A stretch of DNA of 64,000 nt from Thermoleophilales bacterium. GTDB lineage: Bacteria; Actinomycetota; Thermoleophilia; Solirubrobacterales; 70-9. This document shows, one piece after another, positions 37,758 to 46,401 of this stretch. Position 1 is the first letter of the stretch, and each line of letters starts with the position of its first letter. The stretch covers positions 620,001 to 684,000 of the forward strand of contig JACJWZ010000001.1 of NCBI GenBank assembly GCA_020636895.1, read 5' to 3'. Under the pieces are notes generated by a model. It did no database searches. It saw nothing but the letters and a program-made list of their open reading frames with translations, and was not told the origin of the DNA. The position numbers and the translations under genes were made by a program.

Positions 37758-38341
37758 GCGCGATGAGAGTGCTCGTCATCGACAACTACGACTCCTTCAC
37801 CTACAACCTCGTCCAGTATCTGGGCGAGCTCGGGGCCGAGGTCGAGGTCGTCCGCAACGACCGCGCGAGCGTCGAGGAGCTGCTCGGGCGGAAGCCGGAC
37901 CGGCTCGTCATCTCGCCGGGGCCCTGCACGCCGGCGGAGGCCGGCATCTCGGTCGAGGCCTCGCGTCGCTTCCCGCAGTCCGGGATCCCGACGCTCGGGG
38001 TCTGCCTCGGACATCAGTCGATGGTCGAGGCGTTCGGTGGCGAGGTGATCCAGGGCGAGCCGGTGCACGGAAAGGATGCGGTCGTCACGCACGACGGCAA
38101 GACGATCTTCGCCGGGCTGCCGAGCCCGCTCACGGTCGGCCGCTACCACTCGCTGCTCGCATCCCCGGAGCTGCCGGAGTGCTTCGAGCTCAGCGCGACC
38201 TACGGCGAGCTGGTGATGGCGGTGCGCCACCGCGAGCTCCCGGCCGAGGGCGTTCAGTTCCACCCGGAGTCGGTGCTGACCCCGCAGGGGAAGGCGATGC
38301 TGGCGAACTTCCTCGGCGTGGACCTCCCGGACGCCGCCTGA
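37754..38341 (+). CDS. trpG: Anthranilate synthase component II (glutamine amidotransferase)
   Basis: 195 residues from GTG 37754, overlapping the trpE stop (GTGA). ATG 37763 is another candidate start. The amidotransferase triad is visible as GVCLGHQSMVEAFGG (Cys) and GVQFHPESVL (His/Glu). The opening MRVLVIDNYDSFTYNLVQYL is typical of TrpG/PabA. It supplies ammonia to TrpE. If the organism lacks PabA elsewhere it could also serve folate. Confidence 0.95.
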   Translation: MSAMRVLVIDNYDSFTYNLVQYLGELGAEVEVVRNDRASVEELLGRKPDRLVISPGPCTPAEAGISVEASRRFPQSGIPTLGVCLGHQSMVEAFGGEVIQGEPVHGKDAVVTHDGKTIFAGLPSPLTVGRYHSLLASPELPECFELSATYGELVMAVRHRELPAEGVQFHPESVLTPQGKAMLANFLGVDLPDAA

Positions 38342-38361
38342 TAGAAGGCAGGACCCCCGCC

Positions 38362-39387
38362 GTGCCCAACGAGATCATCACCCGCGCGATCGACGCCGTC
38401 GCCTCCGGCGAGCACCTGACGGCCGACCACGCCTCGACCGTGCTGGCCGAGATCATGGAGGGCCGCGCGAGCGACGTCCAGACCGGCGCCTTCCTGATCG
38501 CACTGCGCGCGAAGGGGGAGACCGTCCCCGAGTTGATCGGCCTGGCGCGGACGATGCGGGCGCTGGCGACCCCGGTCGAGACCGGGCGCGACGACCTCGT
38601 CGACACGGCGGGGACCGGAGGCGGTCCCTCTACCTTCAACGTTTCGACGACGGCGGCCCTGATCGCCGCCGGCGCCGGCCGCGCGGTTGCCAAGCACGGC
38701 AACCGCTCGAGCACCTCGCGCTCGGGCTCGGCCGACATGCTGGAGGCGCTCGGGGTTCGGATCGAGCTCACACCGGAGGAGGTCGCCGCGTCGATCCGCG
38801 AGATCGGCTTCGGCTTCATGTTCGCTCCGGCGCATCACGCCGCGATGAAGTACGTCGTCCCCACCCGCAAGGAGCTCGGGGTGCGGACGATCTTCAACTT
38901 CCTGGGTCCGCTCACCAACCCGGCCGGTGCGTCTCGCCAGCTCCTCGGGGTCTCCGACCGGCGCTATCAGGAGACGATCGCGGAGGCCCTGGCCGGTCTC
39001 GGCACCGAGCACGCGCTCGTCGTCTCCGGCGAGGATGGCCTCGACGAGCTCACGATCCACGGTCGCACCCGCGTCATCGAGGTCCGTGACGGACGCACCT
39101 CCGAATGGTTCGCGGAGGCGCGCGACTACGGACTCGGAGAATCACCGCTGGAGGAGATCGCAGGCGGCGAGCCCGCGGAGAACGCCGCGGTCGCGCGGTC
39201 GGTGCTCGCCGGCGACCCGGGTCCGGCCCTCGACATCGCCCTGCTCAACGCCGGCGCCGCGATCTACGTCGGCGGTGGCAGCGACGATCTCGAGACCGGG
39301 GTGGAGGTGGCGCGCGTCGCGATCTCCTCCGGCGCCGCCGAGGCCGTCCTGGCGAAGCTCGAGAGCTACCCGGATCCCGATCGGTAG
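38362..39387 (+). CDS. trpD: Anthranilate phosphoribosyltransferase
   Basis: 341 residues from GTG 38362. The PRPP motif DTAGTGGGPSTFNVSTTAAL and AKHGNRSSTSRSGSADMLEALG, then FMFAPAHHAAMKYVVPTRK and FNFLGPLTNPAG, are all present. It converts anthranilate and PRPP to PRA. The TAG stop (39385-39387) forms the first half of a -10 box for trpC. Confidence 0.96.
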   Translation: MPNEIITRAIDAVASGEHLTADHASTVLAEIMEGRASDVQTGAFLIALRAKGETVPELIGLARTMRALATPVETGRDDLVDTAGTGGGPSTFNVSTTAALIAAGAGRAVAKHGNRSSTSRSGSADMLEALGVRIELTPEEVAASIREIGFGFMFAPAHHAAMKYVVPTRKELGVRTIFNFLGPLTNPAGASRQLLGVSDRRYQETIAEALAGLGTEHALVVSGEDGLDELTIHGRTRVIEVRDGRTSEWFAEARDYGLGESPLEEIAGGEPAENAAVARSVLAGDPGPALDIALLNAGAAIYVGGGSDDLETGVEVARVAISSGAAEAVLAKLESYPDPDR

Positions 39388-39390
39388 CCT
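39385..39390 (+). promoter_or_regulatory. -10 box for trpC, overlapping the trpD stop codon
   Basis: TAGCCT lies 9 nt before ATG 39400 and includes the TAG stop of trpD. It suggests a second transcript that begins at trpC. Confidence 0.4.
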
Positions 39391-39399
39391 CGTCCCCGG

Positions 39400-40215
39400 A
39401 TGAGCACCCTCGATCAGCTCGTCGATGCGGCGCGGGAAGGCGTGCGCAGGCGAAGTTCGCAGGTCTCCGGCGAGGAGCTCCGCGCTCGGTTGGGAACTCG
39501 CACCGGTTCGCGACCGTTCAAGGAGGCGCTCGTGCGACCCGGCCTCAGCGTCATCGCCGAGTTCAAACGCGGCTCTCCCTCGGCCGGAGCGATCCGCCCC
39601 AACGCCGACGTGGCCGGTTTCGTCACCGCCTACGAGCGCGGTGGCGCCGCGGCGGTCTCGGTCCTCACCGACGAGCCGCACTTCCACGGCTCGCTCGCCG
39701 ACCTGGAGACCGCCCGGGAGGCGACGAGCCTGCCGATCCTGCGCAAGGACTTCATCGTCGATCCGTACCAGCTCTGGGAGGCCGTGATCGCAGGCGCCGA
39801 CGCCGCTCTCCTGATCGTCGCCGCGCTCGCCGACGAGGACCTCGAGGTGCTCTTCGAGGAGGCGTCGGCGCTCGACCTCGACTGCGTCGTCGAGGTCCAC
39901 GACGATGAGGATCTCGAGCGCGCCCTGCGGATCGAGCCCGACGTGATCGGGATCAACAACCGCAACCTCAAGAACCTGCAGGTCGACACGGAGACGACCG
40001 CCGACCTCGTCACCGACATCCCCGCCGGCGTCACCGTCGTCGCCGAGTCCGGCTACACGGGCCGCGAGCAGATCGAGGAGCTCGACCGGATCGGCGTCGA
40101 TGCGGTCCTGATCGGCGAGACGCTGATGCGCTGCGAGGACCCCGAGGCGATGGTCCGCTCGCTGACATTTGATGAGGACGCCACGCGCGAGCACCTCTTC
40201 ACCGACGAGCGCTGA
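39400..40215 (+). CDS. trpC: Indole-3-glycerol phosphate synthase
   Basis: 271 residues. The TIM barrel shows as SVIAEFKRGSPSAGAI, AVSVLTDEPHFHGSLADLE, PILRKDFIVDPYQLWEA, GINNRNLKNLQVDTETTADL and VAESGYTGREQIEEL, including catalytic Lys and Glu residues. It closes the indole ring from CdRP. It is the last trp gene of this block; trpF is 12.7 kb downstream. Confidence 0.96.
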   Translation: MSTLDQLVDAAREGVRRRSSQVSGEELRARLGTRTGSRPFKEALVRPGLSVIAEFKRGSPSAGAIRPNADVAGFVTAYERGGAAAVSVLTDEPHFHGSLADLETAREATSLPILRKDFIVDPYQLWEAVIAGADAALLIVAALADEDLEVLFEEASALDLDCVVEVHDDEDLERALRIEPDVIGINNRNLKNLQVDTETTADLVTDIPAGVTVVAESGYTGREQIEELDRIGVDAVLIGETLMRCEDPEAMVRSLTFDEDATREHLFTDER

Positions 40216-40252
40216 CGGCGCGGGAAAGCGCTGTACGGATCATCGCCCCCGG

Positions 40253-40286
40253 TGAGGGCTGAGGGCTGAGGGCTGCGGGCTGAGGC
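40253..40286 (+). repeat. Heptamer tandem repeat at the trpC/island junction
   Basis: TGAGGGC occurs three times in a row (40253-40273), followed by TGCGGGC (40274-40280) and a degenerate TGAGGC. The repeat lies in the 161-nt gap between trpC and the first propeller gene. Nothing else in this gap is recognisable, apart from a weak 4-bp GCGC hairpin after the trpC stop. Confidence 0.7.
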
Positions 40287-40376
40287 TGGGAGAGCCACGT
40301 GGAGGGACTTCGGGGACACCCCATTGCGTGATGCGGCTGCGTCGGCCATGCTGGGAGGATCGAGAAGGGGATCACG

Positions 40377-42056
40377 ATCGGATCTGGCAACGGCCCCGGG
40401 CGCCGACGGGTACTCGCCCTTGCGCTGCTGGCAACGGCGATCACGATCGCCCACGGGTTCGTCGGCGTGGGCCGCGCGGACGCGGTGCTCGGAGAGCTCG
40501 GCTTTCTCGACTGCCAGGCCAAGACCATCGCCGACGGCTGCACCGCCATCCCCAAGAACGGGATCGACGGGCCAGTCGACATGGCGGTCAGTCCCAACGG
40601 TCGGTCCGTCTACGTGCTCGCTGACGGCTCGTCCAGCATCAGCCGCTTCAACCGCGCCGCGAACGGGTCGTTGACGTTCGCGAGCTGCATCGCCGACTCG
40701 ACCGCGGGCGGTTGCGTGGATGACGTGCAGTCGCTGCTGCTCGAACCGAACGGCATCGCCGTCAGCCCCGACGGGAAGTCCGTCTACACGGTCGCCGAGG
40801 GCCAGTTCGGTCTCGACGACCGGGTAGTCGCGCACTTCGCCGCCGACTCCGACGGCGACCTCCACTTCGCCGATTGCCAGTCGGACCTCGGGCAGCTCGG
40901 CGGCTGCACGAACCGCGAGCCGGATGTGCTCTCTGGGGTGAGCGACGTCGCGGTGAGCCCGAACGGCCGATCCGTCTACGCGACGACGTCGTTGGGGATC
41001 GTCACCCATTTCGCAGCGAACGCGACGGGCGCCCTGAGCTACCTCGGCTGCGTCGGCAACGACAGCTCCGACGGCTGCGTCGATCAGCCGGGTACGCCGC
41101 TTTCGGGGGCGACCGGGATCGCCGTGAGCGAGGACGGCTCCGATGTCTACGTCGCCGCGCGGGCGCGCGACGGCATCGCCCACTTCAAAGCGGATGCCCT
41201 CGGGACGCTGACGCTCGCCGATTGCATCAACGACGCCGGCGACGCGAACTGCGCGAATCCTCCAGGCACCCCGCTGGACGGTGCCAACGCCGTCGCCCTG
41301 AGCCCCGACGGCAAGTCGCTGTACGTGGCTTCGGCCAACGCGGACTCCGTCAGCCATCTCAGCATCGGCGCCAACGGCAGCCCCACGTTCGCCGATTGCG
41401 TCGCCGATCAGGCCTCCGTCGGCTGCACTCCCGATCCCGGATTCATGCTCGATGGCGCCGAAGACGTCGCGGTCAGCCCCGACGGGGCCAACGTCTACGT
41501 CGCCTCGGCCCTGGCCGACTCGCTGACGCGGCTCAACACCGGCGCCGATGGTTCGCTTCAGTACGGAGGGTGCCTCGCTGACACGGCGAGCGGGGGCTGT
41601 GGGGACCTGGCGAACTCGCCGCTCAACGGCGCCGATGGCGTCGTGGTGGCCGACGAGGGTGGCTTGGGCAACGTCTACGCCACTGCCGGAGTAGCGGACG
41701 CGGTCAGCCGCTTCTCGCGCGAGTTGCCCGTGGTCACTCCGCTCGACACGACGCCTCCGGAGACGAAGATCGACAAGGGACCGAAGCGGACGTCGACGAG
41801 GCGCAAGGCCAAATTCGTCTTCAGCTCCAGCGAGCCGGGCTCGACGTTCGTCTGCGCGGTCGACGGCGCCGAGCCGAAGACGTGCACCTCGCCTCACAAG
41901 GTGAAGGTGAAGGTGGGCAAGCGCCCGAGGCGCCATCGTTTCAGCGTTGCCGCGACCGACGCATCAGGCAACACCGATGCCACACCATCGGTCCTGCGGT
42001 GGAAGGTCAAACCGAAAATGCATGGGAAACACGGGAAGCCTGGGAGGCAGAAGTGA
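40377..42056 (+). CDS. Secreted seven-bladed beta-propeller protein with disulfide-bearing blades
   Basis: About 559 residues. Seven repeats of about 58 residues, each with a pattern like ADC-x7-8-GC, then PLxGAxxVAVSPDGKSVYVAS, which is the lactonase/YVTN-type propeller with a Cys pair in every blade. The C-terminus is a separate domain (DTTPPETKIDKGPKR, then SSSEPGSTFVCAVDG and a Lys/His-rich end). A signal peptide (RRRVLALALLATAITIAHG) is encoded at about 40401-40460, but the only standard start in frame after the last stop is GTG 40467, which would remove it. I place the start at ATC 40377, behind AGGGG, as the best non-standard guess. Paralogue of the gene at 51164-52861. Ligand unknown. 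Confidence 0.75.
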   Translation: MGSGNGPGRRRVLALALLATAITIAHGFVGVGRADAVLGELGFLDCQAKTIADGCTAIPKNGIDGPVDMAVSPNGRSVYVLADGSSSISRFNRAANGSLTFASCIADSTAGGCVDDVQSLLLEPNGIAVSPDGKSVYTVAEGQFGLDDRVVAHFAADSDGDLHFADCQSDLGQLGGCTNREPDVLSGVSDVAVSPNGRSVYATTSLGIVTHFAANATGALSYLGCVGNDSSDGCVDQPGTPLSGATGIAVSEDGSDVYVAARARDGIAHFKADALGTLTLADCINDAGDANCANPPGTPLDGANAVALSPDGKSLYVASANADSVSHLSIGANGSPTFADCVADQASVGCTPDPGFMLDGAEDVAVSPDGANVYVASALADSLTRLNTGADGSLQYGGCLADTASGGCGDLANSPLNGADGVVVADEGGLGNVYATAGVADAVSRFSRELPVVTPLDTTPPETKIDKGPKRTSTRRKAKFVFSSSEPGSTFVCAVDGAEPKTCTSPHKVKVKVGKRPRRHRFSVAATDASGNTDATPSVLRWKVKPKMHGKHGKPGRQK

Positions 42057-42069
42057 GAGGATCGGTGAG

Positions 42070-43260
42070 ATGAAGGCGATGCGTGGGAGCGGAAGCGGCG
42101 GATGGGGTGGGGGTCTGCTCTCGGCCACCATGGCCTGCCTCGCCTGCCTCGCCTGCTCCATCTGCGGACAGGCGGCGCTGGCGCCGACAACCGCCTCGGC
42201 ACTCTCGATCGACGTATCCGGCAACCACTTCGTCGACGGCAAGGGCAAGCGGGTGCGGCTGATCGGGGTCAACCGCTCCGGATCCGAGTACTCGTGCGCG
42301 GGTGACGACGGGCAGGGCGGCCACGGATACGCGGTCTTCCAGGGTCCGGTGAGCGATCGCGCGATCAAGGCGATGAAGAAGTGGCGGGTCAACGCGGTCG
42401 CGCTGCCGCTCAACGAGGCCTGCTGGCTCGGCGGCTACGGCGGACTCAACCCGAGCTTCAGCGGCGCCCCCTACCGAGAGGCCATCGAGGACTACGTGAA
42501 CCGGCTCAACCGCCACGGCATATACGTCGTGCTCCGGCTCTCCGGCGCGGGGCCCGGAGACTCGGTCTACGGATCTGTGCCCGGCGACGCGGAGGCGCCG
42601 ATGGCCGACGCGGACCACGCGGTCGACTTCTGGACGTCGGTGGCCACCGAGTTCCGCGACAACCATGCGGTTCTCTTCCACCTCTACGACGAGCCGCACA
42701 AGATCGAATGGCTGTGCGTCCTCTATGGGTGCACGGTCGATGCCGACGGCTCCGACGGCGAGCCGATCTTCGGTCAGTACGAGGCGACCGGCCACAAGCA
42801 GCTGCTCACTGCGATTCGCGACACCGGAGCGACGCAGCCCATCGTGATCTCGGGGATCGACTTCGCGGGGCAGGTCGACCAGTGGGAGCTATACGCGCCC
42901 GAGGATCCGCTCGGTAAGCGCGTCGTCGGCTGGAACTCCTTCGACTACTCGGGCAACCTGAAGAGCTCGAAGCCGGACCTGGCCGGCCTCTCGCGCAAGT
43001 ACCCGGTGCTGGTCGGCGGCTTCGGCGACACCGACTGCAACTCGGGCTACAGCCGCAAGCTGATGCGCTTCGCCGACTCGAAGGGGATCTCCTACCTGGC
43101 GTGGACCTGGAACACGGAGGCTGACTACGGCGGCTGCGCCAACGCCTTGCTGGGCCCGAAGCTGTCGGCCTACTATTCAGGGAAGCCAAGCGGGTTCGGC
43201 AAGGGAATCCGCGATCACTACCGCGATCTCGCGGCAAAGGGGAAGAAGGGGAAGAAGTGA
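42070..43260 (+). CDS. Exported GH5-like protein with altered active site
   Basis: 396 residues from ATG 42070, 13 nt after the propeller stop. The signal segment contains a Cys-rich hydrophobic run (SATMACLACLACSICGQAALA). The domain has GKRVRLIGVNRSGSEYSCAG, VNAVALPLNEACWLGG and the acid/base motif as LYDEPHK (Glu 208; D replaces the usual N). The nucleophile motif, normally G-E-F/L-G, reads LVGGFGDTDC with Gly 317 (codon 43018-43020, GGC) in place of Glu. The AWTWNTEADYGG segment is the usual C-terminal Trp motif. It probably binds or senses a glycan, or has a different mechanism. It overlaps the esterase gene by 4 nt. Confidence 0.8.
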   Translation: MKAMRGSGSGGWGGGLLSATMACLACLACSICGQAALAPTTASALSIDVSGNHFVDGKGKRVRLIGVNRSGSEYSCAGDDGQGGHGYAVFQGPVSDRAIKAMKKWRVNAVALPLNEACWLGGYGGLNPSFSGAPYREAIEDYVNRLNRHGIYVVLRLSGAGPGDSVYGSVPGDAEAPMADADHAVDFWTSVATEFRDNHAVLFHLYDEPHKIEWLCVLYGCTVDADGSDGEPIFGQYEATGHKQLLTAIRDTGATQPIVISGIDFAGQVDQWELYAPEDPLGKRVVGWNSFDYSGNLKSSKPDLAGLSRKYPVLVGGFGDTDCNSGYSRKLMRFADSKGISYLAWTWNTEADYGGCANALLGPKLSAYYSGKPSGFGKGIRDHYRDLAAKGKKGKK

Positions 43261-44408
43261 CGGGGAACTCTCTGGCCGGATGGGTGCCGAAGGCGCTGAC
43301 GGCGCTGCTCCTGTGCATGGCCACGCTGCTGCTCACGTCCGGGGTCGCCGAGGCCGGCGGCAAGGCGAAGCTCGTCGTCGCGAGCGGCAAGGTGAAGGCG
43401 AAGAAGGGCAACCTGAAGGGCTCCTTCGCGATTCGCAACGTCGGTGGTGCGAAGTCCGCCAAGACCACCGCCAAGCTCAAGGTCAAGACCCCCGGCAAGG
43501 ACCCGGTCGCGGGGCGCTACGCGGTTCGCCCGCTGGCGCCCGGAGGCACGGCGAAGGCAAAGGTGAAGGTCCCGATCCCCTCTGGACTCCCCAGTGGCAA
43601 GTCGCCGATCGTCCTCTGCGTGCAGAAGGACTGCGCCAAGCTCGGCAAGGTCAAGGGCTCGGGTGGCGGTGGCGGCGGTGGCGGCGGTTCGTCGGTTCCG
43701 AACAACCCCATCAACTACCCGACCGATGAGCCGTTCGAGCTGACCAGCAGCGCCAGCAAGTACTGGGTCGTCGTTCCCTCCAGCTACGACGGCTCCCACC
43801 AGACCCCGACGACGCTGTTCGTCTGGAGCCACGGATGCGGCGGCGACAGCGGCGGCGACATCTTCAACATCAGCCCCGGCGGCAACGCCCAGAGCTGGAT
43901 CTCCGTCAGTGTCGGCGGCCGTGACGGCGACTGCTGGGACCCGAACGGCGATCAGGACAAGGTGATGAAGGCGATCTCGAACATGAAGACGCACTTCAAC
44001 ATCAACCCGCGCACCGTGGTCCTCGGCGGCTACTCGTCGGGTGGCGACCTCTCCTATCGGACCGCGTTCGAGCACTCGAACCAGATCGCCGGCGTCCTCG
44101 CCGAGAACACCTCGCCGTTCCGCGACACCGGGCTGACCCAGGACCAGGCGATCTCCGCGGCGTCGTCGAAGTTCCACGTCGTCCACCTCGCCCACTTGCA
44201 GGACGACGCCTATCCGATCGCAACGGTCCGCAGCGAGACCGATGCGCTGAGCGCGGCGGGCTTCCCGGTCGAGCGGATCGAGCGCACCGGCACCCACTTC
44301 GACAATCCCGGGGACGTCGTGGCCGGGACCCCGGTCCCCGGTACCGACGCCGACGTGGTCACGTTCCTGCTGCCGCACCTGAACGACGGCTGGACCTCCC
44401 CCGGATAG
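43257..44408 (+). CDS. Secreted esterase (PHB depolymerase-like) with CARDB-like N-terminal domain
   Basis: 383 residues from GTG 43257, in a GTGA overlap with the GH5-like gene. Signal peptide about 10-32, then a beta-rich domain with AKLVVASGKVKAKKGNLKGS and a repeated Lys/Ala pattern similar to CARDB domains, then a glycine linker of nine consecutive Gly (43665-43688 region). The catalytic domain has FVWSHGCGGDSGGD, nucleophile GGYSSGGDLSYR (Ser), Asp in HLQDDAYP and His in ERTGTHFDN. It resembles polyhydroxybutyrate depolymerase or feruloyl-esterase folds. Target polymer unknown. Confidence 0.78.
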   Translation: MTGNSLAGWVPKALTALLLCMATLLLTSGVAEAGGKAKLVVASGKVKAKKGNLKGSFAIRNVGGAKSAKTTAKLKVKTPGKDPVAGRYAVRPLAPGGTAKAKVKVPIPSGLPSGKSPIVLCVQKDCAKLGKVKGSGGGGGGGGGSSVPNNPINYPTDEPFELTSSASKYWVVVPSSYDGSHQTPTTLFVWSHGCGGDSGGDIFNISPGGNAQSWISVSVGGRDGDCWDPNGDQDKVMKAISNMKTHFNINPRTVVLGGYSSGGDLSYRTAFEHSNQIAGVLAENTSPFRDTGLTQDQAISAASSKFHVVHLAHLQDDAYPIATVRSETDALSAAGFPVERIERTGTHFDNPGDVVAGTPVPGTDADVVTFLLPHLNDGWTSPG

Positions 44409-44472
44409 GAGGGTTGAGCGATGATCCCCGACACCGACGCCGATCCGGGCGTCGGTTGACTGGGGCCAGACG

Positions 44473-46401
44473 GTGATCGAGCGGGGATCGAGCTTCGGTG
44501 GATACACCGTCGAGAGGCTGCTCGGCAGCGGTGGGATGGGGGTCGTCTACGAAGCGGTGCAGAACTCGCTCGACCGGCGTGTGGCGCTGAAGATCCTCAA
44601 GCCGGAGCTCGCGGGTGATCCCGCCTTCGTCGATCGCTTCCGCCGCGAGGGTCGCCTGCAGGCGACGATCGAGCACCCGCACGTGCTCGACGTCTACGAG
44701 GTGGGGGAGAGCGAGGACCACGACCTGTTCTTGGCGATGCGCCTCGTCGATGGGCCGACCCTCGCCGATCTCCTGCGGGCCGGCGAGCTCGATGCGGCGC
44801 GAACGGTCGACTTGCTCGGGCAGGTCGGCGAGGCGCTCGACGCCGCCAACGCCGCCGGCTTGGTACACCGCGACGTCAAGCCCCAGAACGTGCTCGTCGG
44901 CGATGGCGATCAGGCCTTCCTCGCCGACTTCGGGCTGAGCCGGATCGGCACCGACCCGGACTCGCGGTCACGGCCGACCTTCGGCACGGTCGCCTACGCC
45001 GCGCCCGAGGTGATCGCCGGGGAGTCACCTGGGCCGGCCTCCGACCGCTACGCGTTTGCCGCGACGCTTTTCCACTGCTTGACCGGAGACGTCGTCTTCC
45101 CGCGTGGGTCGGAGGCGGCGGTGCTGTTCGCGCACGCGAGCGAGCCACCGCCGCGGATCAGCGCGCGCCGCCCGGAACTGCCGGCGGCGCTCGACCAGGT
45201 CTTCGAGGAGGCACTCGCCAAGGACCCGGGCCGCCGCCCGGCCAGCGCGCGCGGGCTCGTTGCGGCGGTGCGCGAGCGGCTCGCGGCAGCCGGGATGGCG
45301 GAGCTCGGCCCGCCCCGGCTCGGTTCGCCGAGTCCGCTCTCCTCGGAGACCCTGGCGCCCGTCCCGACGACGACGCCGGCGGACGCGGCCGAGGATCCAT
45401 CCGGCGGCGAGCCCGAGCCCGGGCGGGGTCGTCTCGCCGGGGTCCTCGCGATCGTCGCGCTCCTCGCAGCACTCATCGGGGCCGGGGTCGCGGCGCTCCT
45501 CGACGATGGCGGCGGAGGGGGGGAGGCGGCGGCTGAGGTCCCGGTGCCGGCCGTCCCGAGCGACGCGGAGCCGCTCGGCAGCTCGCTCGGGGCACCGGAT
45601 CGCACGATCGGATGCGGTGGTGGGTCGGCTGAGCCCGACGCGGAGCCTTGCGCCCTCGCGCAGACCGAGCTCGGCTCCACCCAGCTCGTGGCGCCCGCCG
45701 ACGGGCTCATCACCGGCTGGGCGGTGCGGGGCGCCAGCGGTGAGATAGCCCTCGACGTGATCAGGCCGCGCGGATCCGATACGACGAGGATCGCTCGCTC
45801 GCAGTGGGAGTCGGCTGGAAACGGGGGGTCGTTCCACTTCGACACCAGCCTCCCGGTGGAGCGCGGGGACCTGATCGCCGTCGAGCTGGGGCGCGGTTCG
45901 GCCATCGGGGTCCGTGACAGCGACGACGCTACCGTCGAGCGCTGGTCGGACACGATGGGCGGGGCCTACGGCGATCCTGATCCCGACCACAAGGTGCCCG
46001 TCGGCCTCGAATCGGAGCTGGTGCTGCGCGCGGACTTCGTCGCCGGGGCCGACATGGAGCCGCCCGAGACGCTGACCGGGCGGGCGGCGGAGAGCGCGCC
46101 CGAGGGCAAGGTCCGCGACCGGCGCGACGTCCGGATCTCCAGGCCCGCTGCGACGGTTCGGGTGGAGCTCGTCGAGGTCGGTGACCGCGTCGCCCTCGAC
46201 CTGTTCGATGGGAAGCGGCGGATCCAGCGCGTGTTCATCCCGGGCCTGCTCCCCGGGGGGCTGCCCGCCGAGCTCGACTCCTACGTCTACGACGGCAGCC
46301 CGACCAGCGAGGTCGACGTCTACTGGGTCAACCCGAGCAGCGGGCGCCTGAACTTCCACTTCTTCGCCGTCTCCGAGAAGCAGATTCAGCTCGTCATCTA
46401 G
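44473..46401 (+). CDS. Membrane Ser/Thr protein kinase with novel ectodomain
   Basis: 642 residues from GTG 44473. All key kinase residues are present: Gly loop GSGGMGVVYEA (18-28), Lys 40 (VALKILKP), Glu 59, HRDVKPQN (Asp 134, Asn 139), DFG (Asp 152), and FGTVAYAAPEV. A Pro-rich juxtamembrane part is followed by one membrane helix (about 320-342) and an outside domain of about 300 residues beginning AEPLGSSLGAP. That outside domain is related to the one of the next gene and contains a Cys pair (TIGCGGG and EPCALAQTELGS). No PASTA repeats are seen, so it is not a PknB. The next gene starts on the following base. Confidence 0.9.
   Translation: MIERGSSFGGYTVERLLGSGGMGVVYEAVQNSLDRRVALKILKPELAGDPAFVDRFRREGRLQATIEHPHVLDVYEVGESEDHDLFLAMRLVDGPTLADLLRAGELDAARTVDLLGQVGEALDAANAAGLVHRDVKPQNVLVGDGDQAFLADFGLSRIGTDPDSRSRPTFGTVAYAAPEVIAGESPGPASDRYAFAATLFHCLTGDVVFPRGSEAAVLFAHASEPPPRISARRPELPAALDQVFEEALAKDPGRRPASARGLVAAVRERLAAAGMAELGPPRLGSPSPLSSETLAPVPTTTPADAAEDPSGGEPEPGRGRLAGVLAIVALLAALIGAGVAALLDDGGGGGEAAAEVPVPAVPSDAEPLGSSLGAPDRTIGCGGGSAEPDAEPCALAQTELGSTQLVAPADGLITGWAVRGASGEIALDVIRPRGSDTTRIARSQWESAGNGGSFHFDTSLPVERGDLIAVELGRGSAIGVRDSDDATVERWSDTMGGAYGDPDPDHKVPVGLESELVLRADFVAGADMEPPETLTGRAAESAPEGKVRDRRDVRISRPAATVRVELVEVGDRVALDLFDGKRRIQRVFIPGLLPGGLPAELDSYVYDGSPTSEVDVYWVNPSSGRLNFHFFAVSEKQIQLVI

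Noticed and set aside
40216..40376. Transposase, integrase or target-site duplication at the island edge
   Set aside because: Only the heptamer repeat is visible; no recombinase gene or matching repeat was seen at 52862-52923.
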